37,881 bases of DNA from CAYJAZ01 sp964371865 (lineage in GTDB: Bacteria; Desulfobacterota; Desulfovibrionia; Desulfovibrionales; Desulfovibrionaceae). Made by a program: the position numbers and the translations under genes. Numbering within the stretch: position 1 is the first letter of the stretch; each line of letters opens with the position of its first letter. A model generated the notes under the pieces. That model saw nothing but the letters and a program-made list of their open reading frames with translations, had not been told where the DNA came from and did not search any database. The DNA lies in the NCBI GenBank assembly GCA_964371865.1, contig CAYJOR010000025.1:1-37881 (forward strand), in the 5' to 3' direction. Of the stretch, positions 24,399 to 33,968 are shown in pieces.

Positions 24399-26417
24399 CT
24401 AACCAAAATTATCAAAGGAATCAAACTGCATAGCAAGCCCTGCTCTACCTTGAGTTGCTGACCTTAAATCTGTCGCAAATCCAAAAAGTTGAGATAAAGG
24501 AGCTCTCCCTTGAACTTTTTTAATATTTGCTACCGCTGTTTCAAGAAGATTATCTACCTTGCCTAAACGTTGAGAAAATACCGAAATACTATTTCCTAAA
24601 AACTCTTCAGGTGATGTTATCTCAACCTTCATAATAGGTTCAATTTTCTTGAGTTTTGCTTTTGACAAAGCATCTCTCATAGCCATACTTACTGCCATTT
24701 GGATTCCCGCTGGTGAAGTATGTTCTTTCTTTTCTATGCAATCAATCTCAACTAATATATCTTGTAAAGCATAACCGCTTTCTGATGATAGCAGAGCTGA
24801 TTGAGTTGCTTCTAGCGCATTGTCAAGATATAATTGAGGATATTTTTCTGTGTCAAAGGAAAAACGTATAATGTTTTCATGTTGTTCATTAGGGTAAGGT
24901 GTAATTGTAAGGCGCACTTCACCATAGTGTTGAGTGGTTCCTAATTCTCTTTCAAAAACCCCATGACCACTCGCTTTTTGTGTAATATATTCTTTAAAAA
25001 TTACTTGTGGTTGACCTGAACGCACATCAGTTTTGTATTCACGCTTCAATTTTTCCAATAAAATTTCCAAGTGAAGCTCTCCCATTCCAGAAACTATAAA
25101 ATGACCGCTACCTTCATCTATACTATATGTAAGTGTTGGATCTTCTTCACAATATCGATTAAGAGCAGTTTCTACAGATTGAGATTCTTCGCTATTTCTT
25201 GGTTCAAGCGCAAGAGTTAAAACTGGTTGATACATACTCAAATCTTCAAGAAGTATCTTATCACCGTGTGTATAGGTTTCACCTGTGTGAGCATTTTTTA
25301 GTCCAATAATACCAACTATATCGCCAGCATATGCCTCTTTATATTGCTCATGTCTATCGGCGTGAAGTTTTAGAATTTGTTGCACTCTATCTTTGGTATC
25401 AGAGTGTACATTGCATAGAGTATCACCTTCTTCTAATTTACCGGAATATATACGTAAAAATGATAATTTTCTACCGTCTTGAATCGCAATTTTAAACACG
25501 AGAGCACAAAACTTATCATCTTTATCTGCTTTTAAAACAACGTCTTGCCCTGTAGTTGGATTTCTAGCAAGAATTTTCTTTTCTGTTGGTGCTGGAAGGT
25601 AAAGGCCTACAGCGTCGAGCAATGGTTGTACACCCATATTTTTTAAAGCAGAGCCAGCAAAAACTGGAATAAGAACGCGACTTTGAGTAGCCCTAGCTAA
25701 CGCATCTATTATATCATTTTGCGAATATTCACCTGCTAAAAACTGTTCAAAAAAGATGTCATCTGATTCAGCTAAGCTCTCCAGTAGAGCTTCCCTATGT
25801 TCTAAAATAAAAAGTTCATCTTCATCTGATAATGGCAAAGTTTCTACGGTTTGACCTTGATCTTCTTCTAGAAAAATAAGTTTTGTTTTTTCAATGAGAT
25901 GAACTATAGTTTCTCTTCCATCTTTGTCTGTATAAGGTAAAGTTACGGCTTTTGCATTAGTTTCGAGCCTTTCACGAACTTCTTCAAGAGCTCTAAAAAA
26001 ATCTGCCCCTAATCTATCAATTTTATTTATAAAAATCAGCTTAGGAACTTCAAACTTTTCAGATTGTCGCCAAACTGTTTCTGATTGAGCCTCAACACCT
26101 GAAACCGCGCAAAACACCGCTACAACTCCATCAAGCACACGTAAAGAGCGTTCTACTTCAATTGTAAAATCTACGTGTCCAGGAGTATCAATTATATTAA
26201 AATGATAATTTTTCCAGTCACATGAAGTGCATGCAGCTGTTATTGTAATTCCACGTTCTTGCTCTTCCGGCATATAATCCATTGTGGCTGTTCCGTTATG
26301 AACTTCGCCCATTCTATGGATTTTCTGCGTATAAAAAAGCATTCTTTCAGTCAGAGTAGTTTTGCCGGCATCAATATGAGCTATCACTCCAATATTTTTT
26401 ACATTTTCTATTTGCAT
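24399..26417 (-). CDS. fusA: Elongation factor G, probably a second paralogue
   Basis: 672 residues, about 20 shorter than common EF-G. It moves tRNAs and mRNA through the ribosome with GTP. The G1 motif AHIDAGKTT (13-21), the switch GITITAA, the G3 DTPGHVDF and the G4 NKIDR are intact, and domains II-V follow, ending in QGRAGLAMQFDSF. It is not in an rpsL-rpsG-tuf string, so the main fusA is probably elsewhere and this is an EF-G2-type copy (inference). It starts three bases after an unrelated gene, so translation is coupled. EF-G2 roles vary (recycling, stress, reduced GTP use). Confidence 0.85.
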   Translation of the reverse strand: MQIENVKNIGVIAHIDAGKTTLTERMLFYTQKIHRMGEVHNGTATMDYMPEEQERGITITAACTSCDWKNYHFNIIDTPGHVDFTIEVERSLRVLDGVVAVFCAVSGVEAQSETVWRQSEKFEVPKLIFINKIDRLGADFFRALEEVRERLETNAKAVTLPYTDKDGRETIVHLIEKTKLIFLEEDQGQTVETLPLSDEDELFILEHREALLESLAESDDIFFEQFLAGEYSQNDIIDALARATQSRVLIPVFAGSALKNMGVQPLLDAVGLYLPAPTEKKILARNPTTGQDVVLKADKDDKFCALVFKIAIQDGRKLSFLRIYSGKLEEGDTLCNVHSDTKDRVQQILKLHADRHEQYKEAYAGDIVGIIGLKNAHTGETYTHGDKILLEDLSMYQPVLTLALEPRNSEESQSVETALNRYCEEDPTLTYSIDEGSGHFIVSGMGELHLEILLEKLKREYKTDVRSGQPQVIFKEYITQKASGHGVFERELGTTQHYGEVRLTITPYPNEQHENIIRFSFDTEKYPQLYLDNALEATQSALLSSESGYALQDILVEIDCIEKKEHTSPAGIQMAVSMAMRDALSKAKLKKIEPIMKVEITSPEEFLGNSISVFSQRLGKVDNLLETAVANIKKVQGRAPLSQLFGFATDLRSATQGRAGLAMQFDSFDNFG

Positions 26418-26420
26418 ATA

Positions 26421-27221
26421 TTACTCGATAAATGCAAAAGTTTTGCGTATAGTTACAAAAAATTCAGTAGAAAAAATAAAAGGCATATACCACTCTAAAC
26501 CAGCACCAACAATAGGCATAGAATGATCTAAATTTTCAACTTCTTCAGAGGTTGAGGAGGCGATATCTATGCTTGATGGACTATAAAGCTCTGATAAAGA
26601 TGTAACAATTTGAGCTGTCGGATAGGCAATGGAAAAATATTCTTCCTGTGAACCTACTAAAATTACAGGTTTTTCATAAAAATACGATTGATAACGTATA
26701 CCTTTAAGGAATAGAAATTCCTCTAATTCATCATCTCTACCGAGTAAAATTGTAGGAAAATCATTATAAATAGTTTGAAATTGATTACACAATTTTCTTA
26801 AATTTTCTTCTTTGCTTGCTGCTTCTTTTGGAAACAAAAATACGCTTTCAAGTCCCATAAGTTCAAGAGTGAGCATCATCACATCAGATGGAGCTTCTCT
26901 AAAAACTACACAAACTGGCGATTTTGCAAGTAAAGCAGGTAAAATACTCGATATAAGCTGAGCAGAAGAAACAAAACTGTTTCCTACAATAAATAAAGAA
27001 ACTTCACAAGGTTTTTCTTCAATTTCTATGCAAAAAGCATTTTTTTTGATAGTAGAAGATGTCGGATATCTTTCTTCTTCTTGGTTAAAATGCAATGCTA
27101 GGGCCGATTTTATTCCTGCTTTATATTCAAGAACTGCATTTTCGTAAGCATTTGCACGGAGCTGATCATCAAGTCTATACTTTTCAAGCCATTCTGGAGG
27201 TGTGAAATCGTCAATAATCAT
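26421..27221 (-). CDS. Unknown 266-residue protein coupled to EF-G
   Basis: I do not recognise a named family. The middle (VGNSFVSSAQLISSILPALL, then SPVCVVFREAPSDVMMLTLELMGL) alternates strands and helices like an aldehyde- or histidinol-dehydrogenase-type Rossmann fold, but no catalytic motif is visible, so that is a weak resemblance. There is no signal peptide or membrane segment. It has a perfect TTGACA box upstream, and its stop lies three bases before the EF-G start, so the two are made together. That pairing suggests a function tied to translation or stress, but none can be stated. Confidence 0.7.
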   Translation of the reverse strand: MIIDDFTPPEWLEKYRLDDQLRANAYENAVLEYKAGIKSALALHFNQEEERYPTSSTIKKNAFCIEIEEKPCEVSLFIVGNSFVSSAQLISSILPALLAKSPVCVVFREAPSDVMMLTLELMGLESVFLFPKEAASKEENLRKLCNQFQTIYNDFPTILLGRDDELEEFLFLKGIRYQSYFYEKPVILVGSQEEYFSIAYPTAQIVTSLSELYSPSSIDIASSTSEEVENLDHSMPIVGAGLEWYMPFIFSTEFFVTIRKTFAFIE

Positions 27222-27249
27222 AGATGGACATCCTTATTTTTGAAGAATT

Positions 27250-27279
27250 ATTAATTTGTAGTTGTTCTCTACTTGTCAA
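27250..27279 (-). promoter_or_regulatory. Promoter of the 266-residue protein/EF-G operon
   Basis: On the minus strand TTGACA (27279-27274) is followed after 18 bases by ATTAAT (27255-27250), ending 28 bases before the ATG. The -35 is perfect and the -10 is weak. Confidence 0.5.
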
Positions 27280-27313
27280 TCATTTCAATCTGTATTAATA
27301 TAAAAGTTATGAG

Positions 27314-27348
27314 CACAAGTCAAATATTTAATCTGCTTGTGATATAAA
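27314..27348 (+). promoter_or_regulatory. htpX promoter with operator-like inverted repeat
   Basis: An extended -10, TG-A-TATAAA (27340-27348), stands 21 bases before the htpX ATG. An inverted repeat, CACAAG (27314-27319) and CTTGTG (27336-27341), overlaps its left edge and could bind a regulator. The -35 region is not clear. Confidence 0.45.
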
Positions 27349-27369
27349 AAAATAAAATGAGGTTTGGTT

Positions 27370-28227
27370 ATGACCACACAAATAAAAACTTTTCTTTTTC
27401 TAGCATTATTATCAGGAATTATCATAGTTCTTGGTGGCTTACTTGGCGGTAAAGCCGGTGTAGTAATCGCATTTGCTTTCGCTTTAATTATGAATGTATC
27501 TTCCTACTGGTTTTCCGATAAAATAGTTCTTCGTATGTACAAAGCACAAGAAGTTAGCTATAACGACTCACCATATCTACATAAAATTGTTGATGAATTA
27601 TCTGCTAATGCCGGAATCCCTAAACCCAAAATATGTATTATTCCCGATCAATCTCCTAATGCCTTCGCGACTGGTAGAAACCCTGAACACGGCGTTGTTG
27701 CTGTGACAGAAGGTATTATGCAACTCCTAACTCCTCAGGAATTACGAGGTGTTATAGCTCATGAAATTGCACACATCGCACACAGAGATATTCTTTTACA
27801 AACCATTGCCGGCGTGCTTGCTTCTGCCATCACATCAATTGCTTCGTGGTTACAATGGTCTGCAATTTTAGGCGGAAATAATGATGAAGAGGGTGGTTCT
27901 AACCCTATTGCGGCGATTTTATTAGCTTTTTTAGCACCAGTAGCTGCAAGTCTTATTCAAATGGCGATTTCTAGAACTCGTGAATATCATGCTGATGCGG
28001 GCGGAGCTTCTTTTTGTCAAGATCCTTTAGCATTGGCTTCTGCTCTAAATAAAATTTCAAATTATTCTAAACAAATACCTATGAATAACGCAAACCCTGC
28101 TACAGAAAATATGTTTATCATTTCTCCGCTTGCAGGTTCAAAAATGGCCTCACTTTTCTCGACTCACCCACCAACTGAAGAACGTATTGCACGTCTACAA
28201 AATATGGCTAATTACAAAAACAATTAA
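27370..28227 (+). CDS. htpX: Membrane zinc metalloprotease HtpX (M48)
   Basis: 285 residues from the ATG at 27370, which has GAGG seven bases before it; a TTG two codons upstream is less likely. HtpX degrades misfolded inner-membrane proteins together with FtsH in enterics. Two N-terminal membrane helices come first, then the zinc site H131-E132-IAH135 in AHEIAHIAHRD and the third ligand in REYHADAGG. Two more hydrophobic stretches lie around LASAITSIASWL and IAAILLAFLAPVAA. It is followed after 31 bases by ahbA. Confidence 0.92.
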   Translation: MTTQIKTFLFLALLSGIIIVLGGLLGGKAGVVIAFAFALIMNVSSYWFSDKIVLRMYKAQEVSYNDSPYLHKIVDELSANAGIPKPKICIIPDQSPNAFATGRNPEHGVVAVTEGIMQLLTPQELRGVIAHEIAHIAHRDILLQTIAGVLASAITSIASWLQWSAILGGNNDEEGGSNPIAAILLAFLAPVAASLIQMAISRTREYHADAGGASFCQDPLALASALNKISNYSKQIPMNNANPATENMFIISPLAGSKMASLFSTHPPTEERIARLQNMANYKNN

Positions 28228-28258
28228 TATAACTTTTACACATAAAAAAGAGAGTATT

Positions 28259-28720
28259 ATGTCAATAGATAAAATAGATAAACAGTTGCTAGATATCGTA
28301 CAGACCGGATTTCCTATTAGCGCACGCCCATACAAAGAATTGGGAGAATCTCTCGAAATTACAGAGGAAGAAGCTTTTGAAAGGATACAAAACCTTAAAA
28401 AAGAAAAATTAATACGTAGACTTGGAGCTAATTTCCAATCATCTAAACTAGGTTTCCGCTCTACTTTATGTGCCGCAAAAGTTCCTGCTGAAAAAATGGA
28501 ACACTTTATAGAAGTTGTAAATTCTTATGTTGGTGTTACACATAACTACCTAAGAAAACACGAGTTTAATATTTGGTTTACTCTTATAGCATCTTCGTGG
28601 GATAATGTTGTAAGCACACTTCAAGAAATCACAGATAAAACAGGAATTGAAATACTCAACCTTCCTGCAACAGAACTTTATAAAATCAAAGTAGATTTCA
28701 AACTTGATGAAGAAGCATAA
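28259..28720 (+). CDS. ahbA: Siroheme decarboxylase subunit, AhbA-like (Lrp/AsnC fold)
   Basis: 153 residues. The N-terminal helix-turn-helix-like half (DKIDKQLLDIVQTGFPISARPY, described in parts) and C-terminal RAM-like half follow the Lrp/AsnC pattern. Features typical of the Ahb enzymes of sulfate reducers, rather than a regulator, are GFPxxxRPY, RRLGANF, STLCAAKVP and GVTHNYLR with NIWFT. AhbA and AhbB remove two carboxyls from siroheme to give didecarboxysiroheme in the alternative heme route. AhbB, C and D are not in the window. AhbB or an AsnC-type regulator are alternatives. It sits between htpX and thiD, all on the plus strand. Confidence 0.75.
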   Translation: MSIDKIDKQLLDIVQTGFPISARPYKELGESLEITEEEAFERIQNLKKEKLIRRLGANFQSSKLGFRSTLCAAKVPAEKMEHFIEVVNSYVGVTHNYLRKHEFNIWFTLIASSWDNVVSTLQEITDKTGIEILNLPATELYKIKVDFKLDEEA

Positions 28721-28747
28721 AACTCTAACAAAACAATAGGATAATTC

Positions 28748-29554
28748 ATGTCACAAGTTCTACCTACTATTCTTACCATTGCCGGCTCAGACTCCGGAGG
28801 TGGCGCAGGCATTCAGGCTGATATAAAAACAATCACTTGTCTTGATGGGTTTGCTATTAGTGCAATTACAGCTCTAACAGCACAAAATGGTCTAGGAGTT
28901 GAAGGAATTTTTCCAGTTACTCCAGATTTCGTTCAACAACAATTACAAACTCTTTTTGCAGGATTTAAACCAGCCGCTGCTAAAACGGGAATGCTCTTTT
29001 CATCTGAAATAATTGAAGTTGTTGCTAATGAAATTGAATACTATACTGCTACAAAAGAAAGTTTTCCTGTAGTTGTGGATCCTGTCTGCGTAAGCCAATC
29101 AGGGCATAAGCTTCTTCAAGATGATGCAATTGAAAGTCTTATAGAGAAAATTATTCCTCTCGCAGATCTGCTTACCCCTAATAAACCAGAAGCTGAGCAC
29201 CTTACGCAAATGTCTATCAATTCAGAAGAAGATGTTGTAATATCAGGTAGAAAGCTCATAGAAATGGGTGCAAAAGCAGTGCTCATTAAAGGTGGACACT
29301 TTGAAGAGCAAACTATTGTGATGACTGACTGGCTTATTACAAGCGACGATGTTATGAAACTGCATCAACCTCACATAGACACATCTAATAATCATGGAAC
29401 CGGTTGCACTCTTTCAGCTGCGATTGCCACCTACCTCGGACATAAATTCCCACTCGAAGTAGCTGTAAGTAAAGCACAAACTTATCTTAATACTGCTTTG
29501 AGAAGCTCGTTTGCAGCTGGTTTAGGGCATGGATGCCCACGTTTTAAATGCTAG
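28748..29554 (+). CDS. thiD: Hydroxymethylpyrimidine (phosphate) kinase
   Basis: 268 residues, the ThiD length. It phosphorylates HMP and HMP-P for thiamine synthesis. Ribokinase-fold signatures are TIAGSDSGGGAGIQADIKT at the N-terminus and HGTGCTLSAAIATYL with the anion-hole GTGC near residue 218. AKTGM and DPVCVSQSGH are also present. It carries no ThiE domain. The 27-base gap upstream is too short for a TPP riboswitch, and none is seen. It follows ahbA closely. Confidence 0.92.
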   Translation: MSQVLPTILTIAGSDSGGGAGIQADIKTITCLDGFAISAITALTAQNGLGVEGIFPVTPDFVQQQLQTLFAGFKPAAAKTGMLFSSEIIEVVANEIEYYTATKESFPVVVDPVCVSQSGHKLLQDDAIESLIEKIIPLADLLTPNKPEAEHLTQMSINSEEDVVISGRKLIEMGAKAVLIKGGHFEEQTIVMTDWLITSDDVMKLHQPHIDTSNNHGTGCTLSAAIATYLGHKFPLEVAVSKAQTYLNTALRSSFAAGLGHGCPRFKC

Positions 29555-29612
29555 AAAAATTTCATAGTAGTTTTTGCCTTTATATAATTAATCTTTAACA
29601 TATTGAGGATTT

Positions 29613-30332
29613 ATGCCTTTATCAATAAGTATCGTACTTCCAGTTTATAATGAATCTGGAAACATCTTTCCCCTTTTTGCAGAAATAAAAAATACTTTAT
29701 CCGCCCTACCTCATACTTGGGAAGTCATTTATGTTGATGACTCAAGCACTGATAAATCCGTTGAAGAAATAAAATCTTTAATCAATGAAAATTCTAACAT
29801 CAAACTTCTTGAATTTGTTAGTAATTGTGGTCAATCAGCAGCTTTTCAGGCCGGATTCCATGCTTCCGAGAGCGATATCATTATTACTATGGATGCTGAT
29901 ATGCAAAATGATCCCGCTGATATACCTAAAATGATTGAACTTTATCAGAGCGGTCATGATATGGTTATTGGTTGGAGGCATAAAAGAAAAGATACATCCT
30001 CAAAAAGAATTGCCTCTAAACTTGCAAATGCCGTTCGCAGAACCCTTACAAAAGATACTGTGCACGATACAGGATGTTCGTTAAAAGTCATGCGCACTTC
30101 GATGGCAAAACAACTTCCGCTTCAATTTAAAGGAATGCACAGATTTTTAGTAAGTCTTATGCAAATGCAAGGTGCGAAAGTTACTGAAATTCCAGTAAAT
30201 CACAGGGATAGGTTTAGTGGAGAATCTAAATACAGCACTTGGGGACGAGCTATTTCAGCTTCACAAGATTTACTTGTAGTAAATTGGTTTTTCCGTAGAA
30301 TAAAAAAATATGAACTAAAAAACAATAAATAA
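29613..30332 (+). CDS. GT2 glycosyltransferase, DPM1/DPG-synthase-like
   Basis: 239 residues. The family transfers a sugar from a nucleotide donor to polyprenyl phosphate or another acceptor at the inner face of the membrane. The GT-A fold is visible: IVLPVYNES at 7-15, D42-D43, M93-D94-A-D96 (DXD metal site) and the C-terminal GMHRFL...VTEIPVNHRDR..GESKY that marks dolichyl-phosphate-mannose-synthase-like enzymes. There are no C-terminal membrane helices, so it is cytoplasmic or peripheral. A TVP38/DedA-type membrane protein follows 21 bases later and may act with it; this is inference. Confidence 0.82.
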   Translation: MPLSISIVLPVYNESGNIFPLFAEIKNTLSALPHTWEVIYVDDSSTDKSVEEIKSLINENSNIKLLEFVSNCGQSAAFQAGFHASESDIIITMDADMQNDPADIPKMIELYQSGHDMVIGWRHKRKDTSSKRIASKLANAVRRTLTKDTVHDTGCSLKVMRTSMAKQLPLQFKGMHRFLVSLMQMQGAKVTEIPVNHRDRFSGESKYSTWGRAISASQDLLVVNWFFRRIKKYELKNNK

Positions 30333-30353
30333 TAACTATAAAGCAAATAAATT

Positions 30354-31019
30354 ATGATGAAACCCTTTATTAAAATAGGTTCAATTTTTCTTTTTCTATT
30401 ACTTGGTGGATACCTCCTCCAAGCTATCGAACCAAGTCAAGAAGCCTATATTAATTTTATAGATACTCACCTAAAATCATTTGGAATGTGGGGAGTTATT
30501 TCTTATATTGGACTTGCGGGTTTACTCGTTTGCTTTGCTGTTCCTAGGCAATTAATTTCCTTTGTAGGCGGTTACGCGTATGGAGCAGCTCTTGGTACTA
30601 TTTATGCCACTTTAGGAACTCTATTAGGTTGTATTTTATCATTTTTTTATGCAAGACTAGTTGGCCAAAGTTTCGTACAAAAACACTTTGGAAAAAGAAT
30701 AAAAAAGATGGAAAACTTTTTAGGTCATAATACATTCTCAATGACACTAATTATAAGACTTCTTCCATTTGGGAATAATCTTGCTACAAATATGCTAACA
30801 GGCGTAAGTAAGATAAATCCTTTATCTTTTTTTATTGGTTCATTTATCGGCTATATACCACAAAATTTCATCTTCGCTTTACTTGGTAAAGGGATAAAAG
30901 TTGAAACCTACACACAACTAATAATTTCAGCTATTTTGCTTATTATAGCATCTACTCTTGGTTGGTATTTATACAAGAAAAATAAAAATGCAATCTCTGA
31001 AATTGAAGAACAAGAATAA
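30354..31019 (+). CDS. TVP38/TMEM64 (SNARE-associated/DedA superfamily) membrane protein
   Basis: 221 residues with about five membrane segments. The VTT-domain core is visible: FVGGYAYGAALGTIYATLGT and RLLPFGNNLATNMLTG with a conserved RLxPxGNN motif, then FIGSFIGYIPQN. Family members are linked to lipid scrambling or flipping (for example of undecaprenyl phosphate), so the upstream glycosyltransferase may supply or use the lipid. Two adjacent ATG codons start it, without a clear ribosome site. The next gene begins 11 bases later. Confidence 0.8.
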   Translation: MMKPFIKIGSIFLFLLLGGYLLQAIEPSQEAYINFIDTHLKSFGMWGVISYIGLAGLLVCFAVPRQLISFVGGYAYGAALGTIYATLGTLLGCILSFFYARLVGQSFVQKHFGKRIKKMENFLGHNTFSMTLIIRLLPFGNNLATNMLTGVSKINPLSFFIGSFIGYIPQNFIFALLGKGIKVETYTQLIISAILLIIASTLGWYLYKKNKNAISEIEEQE

Positions 31020-31030
31020 AAGGATAACAA

Positions 31031-33952
31031 ATGAACAAACACGGTTTTACTCTCATTAAAAGTGAATATATTCAAGAAGTTGGCGGAACAGTAAGCCTTT
31101 TCAAACATGATAAAACAAATGCAGAATTACTTTCTGTTTGCAACACTGACGATAATAAATGCTTTGGCGTAAATTTCCGCACTCCACCAAAAAATTCTAC
31201 TGGTGTAGCGCATATTTTAGAGCACTCAGTTCTCTGTGGTTCTGAAAAATATCCAACTAAAGAACCTTTTGTTGAACTTTTAAAAAGTTCGTTACAAACA
31301 TTTTTAAATGCGATGACATATCCAGATAAAACCTGTTATCCTGTAGCAAGCACAAATACTCAAGATCTTTATAATCTTATGGATGTTTATATGGACGCTG
31401 TATTTTTCCCGCGTGTTCGTACAGAAGAAGGTAAAGATATTCTTGCTCAAGAAGGTTGGCATATCGATACTTCATCCGATAAATGGGAGTTTAAAGGCGT
31501 TGTTTATAACGAAATGAAAGGTGTATATTCCTCACCAGATTCTCTACTTGCTGAACAATCCCAACAAGCTGTTTTTCCTGACACTCTTTATAGTTTAGAT
31601 TCTGGCGGCAATCCTCAAAACATCATAGAACTTACTTTTGACGAATTTGAAGAATTCCATAAACTTTATTATCACCCAACCAACTCACGCTTTTTCTTCT
31701 GGGGCAATGATGATGAAGATACTAGATTACAAAAAGTAAATGCTGTAATCTCAAAATTTGATGCAATAGAAGTTCAATCATCTATACCACTTCAAGAAAA
31801 ACTCTCTGCGCCACGCAAAATTGAAGTACCTTTTGAAGCCTCAAAAAGTGAAGATGATGAAAGCGAAACTCCTAAAGGTCATGCTACTGTAAACTGGCTA
31901 CTCTGCCCTACTTATGACCTTGAAAAGAATCTACTTTTTACAATGTTAGATCATATTTTAACTGCACTTCCTGGTTCACCGCTAAGAAAAGCACTTATTG
32001 AATCAGGGCTTGGAGAAGACATCACAGGTCATCTAGAGGAAGATCTTATACAAATGTATTATTCCATAGGGTTACGTTCAATGGAACAAGGAACGGAAGA
32101 TCAAATGGAAGCTCTTATTTTAGATACTCTTGCAGAACTTGCACAAGAAGGTATTTCTTCAAAAGCTGTTGAAGCAGCAATTAGTGCAACTGAATTTCAC
32201 CTTCGCGAAGCAAATACAGGCAGATATCCGCGTGGTCTTGTAAACATGACACAGTGCCTCACTCACTGGCTTTACGACAAAGATCCTTTTGTTGCTTTCA
32301 CATGGGAAAAACCACTTGCAGATATCAAGGCTCGACTCGCAGCTGGTGAAAAGATTTTTGAAGCTTTAATTACAGAATACTTCTTAGATAACACGCATAG
32401 AATCCTTGTTAATCTTGTGCCTGACACCAATTTAGCTGAATTAAAACAAGCTGAAGAAGAAGCTCGTGTACAAGCATTTTTTGATTCTATGAACGAAGAA
32501 GAAAGAGCGCATGTGGCAAATGAAAGTGCAAGGCTCCAAGAAGTGCAACAAAAAGAAGATTCAGAAGAAGCACTTGCAACTATTCCGGTTCTTACGCTCA
32601 ATGATTTATCAAAAGAAAATAAAGTGTTACCTATAGATAAAAAAGAGGCAACTCTTCCAATCTATACTCATGACATTGACACAACAGGTATATTATATAG
32701 CCGTTTAGTATTTTCTCTTGATAGCGTTCCATATCATCTTCTACCTCTCCTTTCTTTATATTCTCGAGCACTTACAGAGGTTGGTACAAAGAACTATTCA
32801 TTTATTGAATTAGGTTTGGAGATTGAAGCAACAACAGGTGGAATTGCAGCTTATTCATCATTCCAAGGTAAAATAAATCAAGAAGATACACTTAATTCTT
32901 TCATTGTAAGTGGTAAAGTAACAAAAGATAAAATCAGCAAACTAACTGAATTATTTGAAGAAATAATTTTCAACCCTAATTTTGACAATAAAGAACGCTT
33001 TACTCAAATGGTTCTTGAAGAAAAAGCAAGACTAGAGCAAGGTCTTGTTCCAGCAGGTCATTCTTTTGTGCTTGCAAGATTAGGCGCAGTTCAATCTAAA
33101 CTAGGAGCTATAAATGAGTATACTCAAGGGATTTCTTATTTAGAATTTGTCCGAGAACTATCTAAAAACATTGAAGGAAGTTGGATTTCTATTTTAGAAG
33201 ATTTACAAACAATCCATAAATGTATCTTTGCAAGAGATAATGCTCTTTTAGACATCACAGGAACTGCAGAAATACTTTCTCAAGCAGAAAAAACATTCAC
33301 TCCACTCTTAGAAAGAATTCAATCTTCCGACTACGCACCTGCAAAATCTTCATGGAATATCGAGTTGTTAGCAGGCAATGAAGGCCTTGTAGTGCCAGCA
33401 CGAGTAAATTATGTAGGTATGAGTACAAACCTTCATGAGCATGGATATAAATTCCATGGATCATCGCTTGTCATCAGTAGATTCTTGCGTATGGGATACC
33501 TATGGGACAGAATACGCGTTTTAGGTGGAGCGTACGGCTGTTTTGTACAATATTCACGAGTAAGCGGAAGTTTTGCTTTTGTATCCTATCGTGACCCGCA
33601 AGTAGAAAAGAGTTTAGAAGTATACAGTAACGCACCTGAATTTTTGAGCAATCTTCATCTTAGCGAAAGAGATTTAACCTGTGCCATCATTGGTACTATT
33701 GGTGATTTAGATGGATATCTTCTTCCAGATGCGATGGGAGCAACAGCCCTTTGGCGCGAGCTCAGCGGAGACACCAAAGAAATTCGTCAAAAAATCCGAG
33801 ATGAGGTACTCAGCACAAAACTTTCAGATTTCCATAATTTTGCGGAACCATTGAGCAAAGCTTTATCAAACTCAAAGTGTGTAGCTCTTGGTGGACCTGC
33901 AGTAGAAGAGTATTCTAGATCTAACAGTTGGACTATTAAAAAACTAATTTAG
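31031..33952 (+). CDS. M16C zinc peptidase, presequence-protease-like (PreP)
   Basis: 973 residues, full length for the PreP/Cym1/falcilysin group. It has no signal peptide, so it is cytoplasmic, unlike the other M16 enzyme in this window. The inverted zinc motif H61-I-L-E64-H65 is intact, E161 (VVYNEMKG) is the third ligand, and KEPFVELLKSSLQTFLNA is the family's next motif. It probably clears free peptides, such as cleaved signal peptides, inside a closed chamber. A charged linker (EEARVQAF...EEERAHVANESA) near residue 480 joins the two halves. It ends the plus-strand run from htpX. Confidence 0.9.
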   Translation: MNKHGFTLIKSEYIQEVGGTVSLFKHDKTNAELLSVCNTDDNKCFGVNFRTPPKNSTGVAHILEHSVLCGSEKYPTKEPFVELLKSSLQTFLNAMTYPDKTCYPVASTNTQDLYNLMDVYMDAVFFPRVRTEEGKDILAQEGWHIDTSSDKWEFKGVVYNEMKGVYSSPDSLLAEQSQQAVFPDTLYSLDSGGNPQNIIELTFDEFEEFHKLYYHPTNSRFFFWGNDDEDTRLQKVNAVISKFDAIEVQSSIPLQEKLSAPRKIEVPFEASKSEDDESETPKGHATVNWLLCPTYDLEKNLLFTMLDHILTALPGSPLRKALIESGLGEDITGHLEEDLIQMYYSIGLRSMEQGTEDQMEALILDTLAELAQEGISSKAVEAAISATEFHLREANTGRYPRGLVNMTQCLTHWLYDKDPFVAFTWEKPLADIKARLAAGEKIFEALITEYFLDNTHRILVNLVPDTNLAELKQAEEEARVQAFFDSMNEEERAHVANESARLQEVQQKEDSEEALATIPVLTLNDLSKENKVLPIDKKEATLPIYTHDIDTTGILYSRLVFSLDSVPYHLLPLLSLYSRALTEVGTKNYSFIELGLEIEATTGGIAAYSSFQGKINQEDTLNSFIVSGKVTKDKISKLTELFEEIIFNPNFDNKERFTQMVLEEKARLEQGLVPAGHSFVLARLGAVQSKLGAINEYTQGISYLEFVRELSKNIEGSWISILEDLQTIHKCIFARDNALLDITGTAEILSQAEKTFTPLLERIQSSDYAPAKSSWNIELLAGNEGLVVPARVNYVGMSTNLHEHGYKFHGSSLVISRFLRMGYLWDRIRVLGGAYGCFVQYSRVSGSFAFVSYRDPQVEKSLEVYSNAPEFLSNLHLSERDLTCAIIGTIGDLDGYLLPDAMGATALWRELSGDTKEIRQKIRDEVLSTKLSDFHNFAEPLSKALSNSKCVALGGPAVEEYSRSNSWTIKKLI

Positions 33953-33968
33953 TTAAATTTTACTTTCT

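Noticed and set aside
28130..28258. 43-codon N-terminal extension of ahbA, overlapping htpX
   Set aside because: The extension has no family similarity, and the ATG at 28259 starts exactly where AhbA proteins begin.
28721..28747. Possible TPP riboswitch before thiD
   Set aside because: The gap is 27 bases, far too short, and none of the conserved THI-box bases are present.
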